This document shows positions 14,479 to 19,761 of a stretch of 19,761 nt of DNA, one piece after another. Position numbers and translations under genes: made by a program. Numbering within the stretch: position 1 is the first letter of the stretch; every line of letters starts with the position of its first letter. Origin of the DNA: Betaproteobacteria bacterium UBA6910. GTDB taxonomy: Bacteria > Pseudomonadota > Gammaproteobacteria > Burkholderiales > UBA6910. Location: the NCBI GenBank assembly GCA_002451065.1, contig DKBC01000094.1, positions 1 through 19,761 of the forward strand, read 5' to 3'. The notes below the pieces were generated by a model. It had not been told where the DNA came from. It ran no database searches and saw only the letters and a list, made by a program, of their open reading frames with translations.

Positions 14479-16626
14479 TCATCCGAGCTGCCAGGCGTGG
14501 TAACGCTGTACCCACTGCAGCAACCCTTCCGGCGCATGGGCTTTTTTCCACTGGCCGGCGGCATACTTGTTGGCCTCGGCCAGGGTCGGGTAGATGTGGA
14601 TGGTTCCCAGCATCTTGTTGAGACCGATGCCCTGCTTCATGGCCAGCACGTATTCTGCGATGAGGTCGCCGGCATGCTCGCCCACGATGGTGACGCCCAG
14701 GATGCGGTCTTTGCCCGGCACCGTGAGCACCTTCACCATGCCATGGGCTTCGCTGTCGGCGATGGCCCGGTCCAGGTCGTCAATGCCATAGGTGGTGACC
14801 TCAAAGGGGATGTTCTTCTCCCGGGCCTCCTGCTCGTTGAGTCCCACGCGCGCCACCTCCGGCTCGGTGAAGGTGGCCCAGGGAATCACCCGGTAGTCGG
14901 CGCGGAATTTCCGGAAGCGGCCGAACAGGGCGTTGACCGACGCGTACCAGGCCTGGTGGGCCGCGGTGTGGGTGAACTGGAACGGTCCCGCCACGTCGCC
15001 GCAGACGTAGATGTTGGGGTAGATGGTCTGCAGGAACTCGTTGGCCTCGATGGTGCGGGTCTTGGCCACCGGGATGCCCAGCTCCTCCAGGCCGTAGCCT
15101 TTGGTATTGGCGATGCGCCCCACCGCCACCAGCACCTCGTCGAATTCAATCTCGACCGTCTGTCCCTCGCGCTCGCACAGCGCGAGCTTGGCGCCGTCCC
15201 GCACCAGGAACTGCTTGGCGGCGTGGCCGGTGAGCACCCGCACCCCTTCCTCGCGGAAGCGATCTTCCACCATCTGCGACACCTCCGGGTCCTCGCGGAT
15301 CATGAGCCGCGGCAGCATTTCCACCTGCGTCACCTGGGCGCCGAAGCGGGCGAAGGCCTGGGCCAGCTCGCAGCCGATGGGCCCGCCACCCAGCACCAGC
15401 AGCCGCTTGGGCAGCACGCGCAGGTTCCAGACCGTGTCCGAGGTGAGGTAGCCGACTTCCTCGAGCCCGGGAATAGGGGGCACGAAAGGCCGGGCCCCCG
15501 CGGCGATCACGATGGAGCGAGTGTTGAGGGTCCGGGTGCCCGCGACCGTCTGTACCTCCACGGTCCACGGCGAGATGATCCTGGCCTCGCCCTCGATCAC
15601 CTCCACGCCGAGCCCGGTGTAGCGCTCCACCGAGTCATGGGGTTCCACCGTCCGCACCACCCGCTGCACCCGCTCCATGACGTCGGCGAAGTCGAAGTCG
15701 GCGGACGCGTCTTTCATGCCGAATTCCTTGGCACGTTTCATGTGAGACAGGAACTTCGCTGAGCGGATCAGGGCCTTGGAGGGCACGCAACCGGTGTTGA
15801 GGCAGTCGCCACCCATGCGGTGTTTCTCGATTAGGGTCACCTTGGCCTTCACTGCGGCGGCGATGTAGGCGCTCACAAGCCCCGCGGAGCCGGCGCCGAT
15901 CACCACCAGGTTGCGGTCGAACTTCGCTGGTCTTTCCCAGCGGGCATACACCTTGCGCGCGTTGATGGCATCCACCACCTTGCGGGCGATCAGGGGAAAT
16001 ACCCCGAGCAGGGCGAAGGAGATGAGCAGTCCCGGAGAAAGGATGCCGGAGAGGGACTCGATGCGGGCGATCTGGGTTCCCGCGTTCACATAAACCAGGG
16101 TCCCCGCCAGCATCCCCACCTGGCTTACCCAGTAAAAGGTGCGCAGCGAAATCGGGGTGAGCCCCATCACCAGGTTGATCACGAAGAACGGGAATGCCGG
16201 CACCAGGCGCAGGGTGAACAGGTAAAACGCCCCGTCCTTGCGCACGCCCTCGTTGACTGCCCCGAGGTGCTTGCCGAAACGGCTTTGAACCGCGTCATGG
16301 AACAGGAAGCGGGAAGCTAGGAATGCCAGGGTGGCGCCGATGGTGGAGGCGAAGGACACGATCACCGTGCCCCACAGCAGACCGAAAATGGCGCCGGCGA
16401 CCAGGGTCATGAGCGCGGCCCCGGGTAGCGACAACCCGGTCACGGCGACGTAGATCAGGAAAAAGATCACGGCGGTCTGAAGCGGATGATCCGAGTAATA
16501 GCCCTCGATGGCCGCCTGCTGAGCCTTGAAATAGTCGAGGCTCAGGAAGCGTCCCAGATCGAACACGAAGAAGGCGGCGATCAGGGTCGCGACGGCGGCG
16601 AGCAGTAGGATTTTGTTCCGGCTCAT
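14479..16626 (-). CDS. TVP38/TMEM64 (VTT) membrane domain fused to FAD-dependent pyridine nucleotide-disulfide oxidoreductase
   Basis: 715 residues. Residues 1-230 hold an N-terminal helix (6-23) and a DedA/VTT-type membrane domain: GLSLPGAALMTLVAGAIFG (64-82), FLFTLRLVPAFPFFVINLVMG-like stretch (about 135-155). From about 238 a lipoamide-dehydrogenase-like enzyme follows: FAD site GAGSAG (244-249), redox pair Cys275/Cys280 (GGDCLNTGC), NAD(P) site GGGPIG (413-418), VCGDVAG (541-547) and an HIYPTLAE end (677-684). The usual HPT catalytic histidine is tyrosine (Tyr679). There is no C-terminal Cys pair or HMA domain, so it is not mercuric reductase. A membrane-tethered NAD(P)H:disulfide/quinone-like reductase is inferred; the substrate is unknown. 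The ATG at 16626 follows GGAG by 6 nt. Confidence 0.9.
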   Translation of the reverse strand: MSRNKILLLAAVATLIAAFFVFDLGRFLSLDYFKAQQAAIEGYYSDHPLQTAVIFFLIYVAVTGLSLPGAALMTLVAGAIFGLLWGTVIVSFASTIGATLAFLASRFLFHDAVQSRFGKHLGAVNEGVRKDGAFYLFTLRLVPAFPFFVINLVMGLTPISLRTFYWVSQVGMLAGTLVYVNAGTQIARIESLSGILSPGLLISFALLGVFPLIARKVVDAINARKVYARWERPAKFDRNLVVIGAGSAGLVSAYIAAAVKAKVTLIEKHRMGGDCLNTGCVPSKALIRSAKFLSHMKRAKEFGMKDASADFDFADVMERVQRVVRTVEPHDSVERYTGLGVEVIEGEARIISPWTVEVQTVAGTRTLNTRSIVIAAGARPFVPPIPGLEEVGYLTSDTVWNLRVLPKRLLVLGGGPIGCELAQAFARFGAQVTQVEMLPRLMIREDPEVSQMVEDRFREEGVRVLTGHAAKQFLVRDGAKLALCEREGQTVEIEFDEVLVAVGRIANTKGYGLEELGIPVAKTRTIEANEFLQTIYPNIYVCGDVAGPFQFTHTAAHQAWYASVNALFGRFRKFRADYRVIPWATFTEPEVARVGLNEQEAREKNIPFEVTTYGIDDLDRAIADSEAHGMVKVLTVPGKDRILGVTIVGEHAGDLIAEYVLAMKQGIGLNKMLGTIHIYPTLAEANKYAAGQWKKAHAPEGLLQWVQRYHAWQLG

Positions 16627-16650
16627 GCTGTGCTCCGTTTAGGGATGCGC

Positions 16651-16665
16651 GTTCGGATTTCGAAC
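16651..16665. promoter_or_regulatory. Small inverted repeat in the divergent promoter region
   Basis: GTTCG-GATTT-CGAAC, a perfect 5-bp inverted repeat, lies in the 103-bp space between the divergent oxidoreductase and CoA-transferase genes. A second, TGAGA-GAA-TCTCA, is at 16715-16727. Either could be an operator; both are short enough to be chance. Confidence 0.25.
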
Positions 16666-16706
16666 TTGGTCGTCAGTCCGCGGGAATCCTTACACCTTTA
16701 TCTGCT

Positions 16707-16715
16707 TGGTAGAAT
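16707..16715 (+). promoter_or_regulatory. Extended -10 promoter element for the CoA-transferase gene
   Basis: TGG-TAGAAT lies 14 nt before the ATG at 16730 and 29 nt before the ATG at 16745. Transcription would start near 16722, making the first ATG nearly leaderless. No good -35 stands at 16-18 nt. Confidence 0.45.
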
Positions 16716-16729
16716 GAGAGAATCTCACA

Positions 16730-17938
16730 ATGACGGGGGTTTTCATGGGCGCGGGCGGGCCGTTGCGGGGCATCAGGGTCATCGAGATGGGCACGCTGAT
16801 CGCGGGGCCATTCTGCGCCCGGCTCATGGGCGAGTTCGGGGCGGAGGTCATCAAGATCGAGGCGCCCCAGGGCGGCGATCCCCTGCGCACCTGGCGCAAG
16901 CTCCATGATGGCACGTCCCTGTGGTGGTATGTGCAGGCGCGCAACAAGAAGTCCGTGACCGTGAACCTCAAGCATCCGGCCGGCCAGGAGATCGTGCGCC
17001 GCCTGGTAAAGGGGGCTGACGTGGTGGTGGAGAACTTCCGGCCCGGAGCGCTGGAGGGCTGGAACCTGGGCTGGGAGCAGGTTTCGGCACTGAACCCCCG
17101 GCTGGTAATGGTCCGGCTCTCCGGTTTCGGCCAGACCGGCCCCTACCGCGACCGGCCGGGCTTCGGCGCCATCGGCGAATCCATGGGCGGGCTGCGCCAC
17201 CTGACCGGATTTCCCGACCGGGCGCCGTGCCGGGTGGGCGTCTCCATCGGCGACTCCATCGCCGCGCTGCACGGCGTGATCGGGGCATTGATGGCGCTGC
17301 GCCACCGGGACAACGCGGGCAAAGGGCAGGTGGTGGACGTGGCGCTCTACGAGTCGGTGTTCAACCTGATGGAGAGCCTGCTGCCCGAGTACGACATGTT
17401 CAACTTCGTGCGCCAGAGGAGCGGCGCGTCGCTCCCCGGCATCGTGCCCTCCAACACTTACCCGACCGGTGACGGCAAGTACGTGGTGATCGGGGCCAAC
17501 GCCGACTCCATTTTCAAGCGCATGATGGCCGCCATCGGCCGCCAGGACCTGGCGAACAATCCCGCCATGGCGAAGAACGATGGCCGCGTGGCCCACACCG
17601 ACGAAATCGAGGACGCCATCGCCGCCTGGACCTCCGGGCGGGCATTGGACGAGGTGGTGGAGACCCTGGAGCGGGCGGAGGTGCCGGTGGGCCGCATCTA
17701 CGATATCGCCGACATCGTTGCCGATTCCCACTACCAGGCGCGGGAAATGATCCGGGAGGCCCCGATGCCCGACGGCCGCCCACTCAAGGTTCCGGGCATC
17801 GTGCCCAGACTGTCGGACACTCCGGGCGAAATCCGCTGGCTCGGCCCCCGCCTCGGAACCCACACGGCGGAGGTACTTTCCGCTCTTGGCTACGACGACG
17901 CGGCCCAGCGTGCCCTGAGGGACCAGGGCGCGATCTGA
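16730..17938 (+). CDS. Class III CoA-transferase (CaiB/BaiF family)
   Basis: 402 residues from ATG 16730. An ATG at 16745 with GGGGG 5 nt upstream (397 residues) may be the true start, since the promoter leaves only 8 nt of leader for the first. Family III signs: PLRGIRVIEMGTLIAGPF (11-28), GADVVVENFRPGALEGW (95-111), RLSGFGQTGPYRDRPGF (129-145), and the catalytic aspartate Asp175 in VSIGDSIAALHG, the equivalent of the formyl-CoA transferase Asp that forms the acyl-anhydride. The C-terminal part has EVPVGRIYDIADI. It moves CoA between carboxylic acids in the cytoplasm; the acid is not predictable. It stands alone, with no dehydrogenase or hydratase neighbours to hint at a pathway. Confidence 0.92.
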   Translation: MTGVFMGAGGPLRGIRVIEMGTLIAGPFCARLMGEFGAEVIKIEAPQGGDPLRTWRKLHDGTSLWWYVQARNKKSVTVNLKHPAGQEIVRRLVKGADVVVENFRPGALEGWNLGWEQVSALNPRLVMVRLSGFGQTGPYRDRPGFGAIGESMGGLRHLTGFPDRAPCRVGVSIGDSIAALHGVIGALMALRHRDNAGKGQVVDVALYESVFNLMESLLPEYDMFNFVRQRSGASLPGIVPSNTYPTGDGKYVVIGANADSIFKRMMAAIGRQDLANNPAMAKNDGRVAHTDEIEDAIAAWTSGRALDEVVETLERAEVPVGRIYDIADIVADSHYQAREMIREAPMPDGRPLKVPGIVPRLSDTPGEIRWLGPRLGTHTAEVLSALGYDDAAQRALRDQGAI

Positions 17939-17940
17939 CC

Positions 17941-17969
17941 CAAGCGGGCGGTACGGCATCCGCGCCTTG
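17941..17969 (+). terminator. Hairpin just after the CoA-transferase stop
   Basis: A 9-bp stem with small bulges (CAAG and GGCGG against CCGC-G-CCTTG) closes an 8-nt loop, 2 bp past the stop. No T-run follows, so intrinsic termination would be weak. The rest of the 243-bp gap to 18181 shows only GC-rich sequence and the promoter-like box below. Confidence 0.25.
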
Positions 17970-18126
17970 AGAATGGTCCCAACCTCGACTTACCCCCTGC
18001 TCTGCTTCCGGCGGCGCAGGCGTGGCCTGTTCGCGGCGGCGGGATGGGCGGCGCAAGGATTTCACCGGGCCGGGCGAGCGGGAGGCGAGGCGTTTCCCGT
18101 TCAGCACCGGTTCAGGCAGGGGTTTC

Positions 18127-18132
18127 TAGAAT
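18127..18132 (+). promoter_or_regulatory. Possible -10 box (TAGAAT) for the DUF6600-like gene
   Basis: TAGAAT in TTTC-TAGAAT-GTTTCATG lies 50 nt before the start at 18182. No -35 at proper spacing is evident (TTCAGC at 18100 is 21 nt away). Confidence 0.4.
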
Positions 18133-18181
18133 GTTTCATGGCAGAGACCGGAAGAGCATGGCCTCTCGAAAGGAGACCGTC

Positions 18182-19761
18182 ATGAAACACGCAAGATTCA
18201 TTTCCGCGGCGATTGGCTCGGCGCTGCTGCTGGCGAGCAGCTTGGCCGCTGCCGCGGGCCCCGAGGAACCGCCGCAAACAGACCTGACGCCGCCGCGCCT
18301 CAGCTTCATCGAGGGCCAGGCGTCGTTCTGGCGTCCGGGCGCCGAGGACTGGGCCCCGGCGCGGGTCAACACGCCGCTGTGGCCCGGCGACGCGCTGTAC
18401 ACGGGCCAGCGCGCCAACCTCGAAATCCAGGTCGGCGCGCGCGCTTTCGTGCGTCTGGCGGAAGAAACCCAGCTTGCCCTTGTCAACCTGGAGCCCGACC
18501 TCATCCAGTTCCAGCTGACCAGCGGCGAGGCCTCGCTTGACTTTCGTACCCTGCCCGCCGGCCAGACCGTTGAGATCGGCACGCCGAACGCGGCATTCAC
18601 CATTGAACAGCCGGGCTACTACCGCGCCGCGATCATCGAGGATGCCACCCATTTCACCACCCGGCGTGGCGGGCGCGCCACCATTACCACGGCCGACGGC
18701 CAGTTTCGTGCCCTTTCGCCCAGCGAGGAAGTGGTGGTGCGGGGGATCGATGCGCCCACGGTGGAGAGCTACGTTGCCCCCGAGCTCGACGCCTGGGACC
18801 GCTGGAACTACGCCAGGACCGATCACGAAGTGGAGGCGCTCAGCGCTCGTTACGTCTCGCCCGGCGTATATGGGGTTGGCGCGCTGGACCACTACGGCAC
18901 CTGGCGCGTCGTTCCCTCCTACGGAACGGTTTGGGTGCCCCAGGGGGTCGCGCCGGGCTGGGCTCCGTACAGCACGGGCAGCTGGATCTGGGATCCATTT
19001 TACGGCTGGACCTGGGTCGACGATTCCCCGTGGGGGTGGGCGCCGTTTCACTACGGGCGGTGGGTTTTCGTGCAGGATGTGTGGGCGTGGACTCCCGGTC
19101 CCGTAATCGCGCGGCCGGTCTACGCTCCCGCATTGGTTGCATTCTTCGGGTTGGGTTCCGGCGTATCGGTTCGCATCGGCATCGGACCCTCTGGCGTCGG
19201 CTGGGTGCCCTTGGGCTGGGGCGAGCCGCTTCGTCCATGGTGGGGCCGGCCGGGTTTCGCCGGTGCGCCGTCGTGGCGCGGCTGGGGCGGACCCCGGGTC
19301 GTGAACAACGTCGTGATAAGCCACACCAGCGTGGTGAACATGGACAGGATCGTTTACCAGAACACCAAGGTGTCCAATGCCGTCATGGTCTTGAACGACG
19401 CCCGCTTCGGAAAGGGCCCGGTTCGCGGAGCGCGGCATGCGAAATTGGAACCGCGGGAGCTTGAGCCCTTCCATGGTGCGCCTCCGGTGAAACCGGGACC
19501 GGCCAGTGTGGTGCCCGAGACCGGCAAAGCGGTCCGGCCGCCGGACAGGGCCCTGTCAAGGCCGGTGGTTGCCACCCGCGCGCCCCGGGAAGTCAGGCCT
19601 CCCTGGAACGGAGAAGGGCAGAGGGGCAGGAGCCCGGTCAGAATCCCGGGGACGCGAATGGTCGCCCCCAAGGGGGAGCCGGAAGCTTCCGGCACGTTGC
19701 CGCGGCCATCGTTCGCAACCGACGGTCCGGAGCGCCCGCGCCCGCCGCTCCCGCAGCGTTA
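18182..19761 (+). CDS. Exported FecR/DUF6600-like protein, 3' end at the window edge
   Basis: From ATG 18182 (AAAGGAGA 5 nt upstream) the frame is open for 526 codons and meets the window end after the bases TA, so the stop may be the very next base or the protein may continue. The signal peptide is about residues 1-25 (hydrophobic 8-24, AAAAG). Residues 38-190 form a FecR-like beta region (RLSFIEGQASFWRPG, GDALYTGQRANLEIQ, TSGEASLDFR). Residues about 248-300 are tryptophan/tyrosine-rich (TWRVVPSYGTVWVP, GSWIWDPFYGWTWV, WGWAPFHYGRWV), the hallmark of DUF6600-like proteins. The C-terminal 100 residues are proline/arginine-rich and low-complexity. Probably periplasmic or outer-membrane-associated, with an envelope role unknown. 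Shorter readings on the other strand are shadows. Confidence 0.87.
   Translation, partial: MKHARFISAAIGSALLLASSLAAAAGPEEPPQTDLTPPRLSFIEGQASFWRPGAEDWAPARVNTPLWPGDALYTGQRANLEIQVGARAFVRLAEETQLALVNLEPDLIQFQLTSGEASLDFRTLPAGQTVEIGTPNAAFTIEQPGYYRAAIIEDATHFTTRRGGRATITTADGQFRALSPSEEVVVRGIDAPTVESYVAPELDAWDRWNYARTDHEVEALSARYVSPGVYGVGALDHYGTWRVVPSYGTVWVPQGVAPGWAPYSTGSWIWDPFYGWTWVDDSPWGWAPFHYGRWVFVQDVWAWTPGPVIARPVYAPALVAFFGLGSGVSVRIGIGPSGVGWVPLGWGEPLRPWWGRPGFAGAPSWRGWGGPRVVNNVVISHTSVVNMDRIVYQNTKVSNAVMVLNDARFGKGPVRGARHAKLEPRELEPFHGAPPVKPGPASVVPETGKAVRPPDRALSRPVVATRAPREVRPPWNGEGQRGRSPVRIPGTRMVAPKGEPEASGTLPRPSFATDGPERPRPPLPQR

Noticed and set aside
14449..15762. Plus-strand 437-residue frame opposite the oxidoreductase
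   Set aside because: Antisense shadow, rich in His/Gly/Leu, without family signature.
14479..16626. Mercuric reductase (merA)
   Set aside because: No HMA domain, no C-terminal vicinal cysteines, and an N-terminal VTT membrane domain is present.
17967..18185. 72-codon plus-strand frame before the last gene
   Set aside because: It starts with TTG, has no ribosome-binding site, is Arg/Ala-rich and overlaps the promoter and start of the next gene.
18101..19474. Minus-strand 457-residue frame at the right end
   Set aside because: The plus strand here carries a signal peptide, a strong ribosome-binding site and DUF6600-like sequence, so the minus frame is a shadow.

Overview
The window is GC-rich, densely coded chromosomal DNA. 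I count 19 protein genes plus one possible 9-codon leader ORF. No gap between genes exceeds 243 bp, and I see no rRNA, tRNA, CRISPR array, insertion sequence or phage gene. The protein families (RfbH-type dehydratase, ArsS with TIGR04282/TIGR04283-like glycosyltransferases, hydrolase-OsmC fusion, DUF547, DUF3047, DUF6600-like protein), the Shine-Dalgarno sites and the TATAAT/TAGAAT-like -10 boxes suggest a beta- or gammaproteobacterium. The species cannot be named from this sequence.

Region 1 (1-3007, plus strand) is the end of a surface-sugar cluster. It holds the 3' part of rfbH (CDP-4-keto-6-deoxyglucose 3-dehydrase), an RmlC-type epimerase, an extended SDR reductase and a family-2 glycosyltransferase. 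The first three overlap and look like the late steps of CDP-3,6-dideoxyhexose synthesis; the epimerase points to an L-ascarylose-like product. Region 2 (3008-4993) has a GC-rich leader able to form a long stem, a possible leader ORF, an O-acetylhomoserine sulfhydrylase (metY) and a small exported protein of unknown function.

Region 3 (5133-8282) has a divergent pair (a minus-strand MurG-like glycosyltransferase and a plus-strand small exported protein), followed by a tight operon of universal stress protein, TfoX-N protein and FAXC/metaxin-like glutathione S-transferase.

Region 4 (8305-16626, all minus strand) is the most distinctive part. In transcription order it holds a TVP38 membrane domain fused to a disulfide oxidoreductase, a DUF547 exported protein, radical SAM ArsS, a metallophosphoesterase-like protein lacking several metal ligands, TIGR04283-like and TIGR04282-like glycosyltransferases, a DUF3047 exported protein and an alpha/beta hydrolase-OsmC fusion. 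Five consecutive junctions are 4-bp overlaps, 20-bp overlaps or gaps under 20 bp, so most of it is probably one transcript. It resembles arsenosugar clusters but has no arsM arsenite methyltransferase in view. An imperfect inverted repeat of the 'ACGCAGAGG' type separates the first two genes.

Region 5 (16730-19761, plus strand) has a class III CoA-transferase and a large exported FecR/DUF6600-like protein whose reading frame is still open at the window edge.
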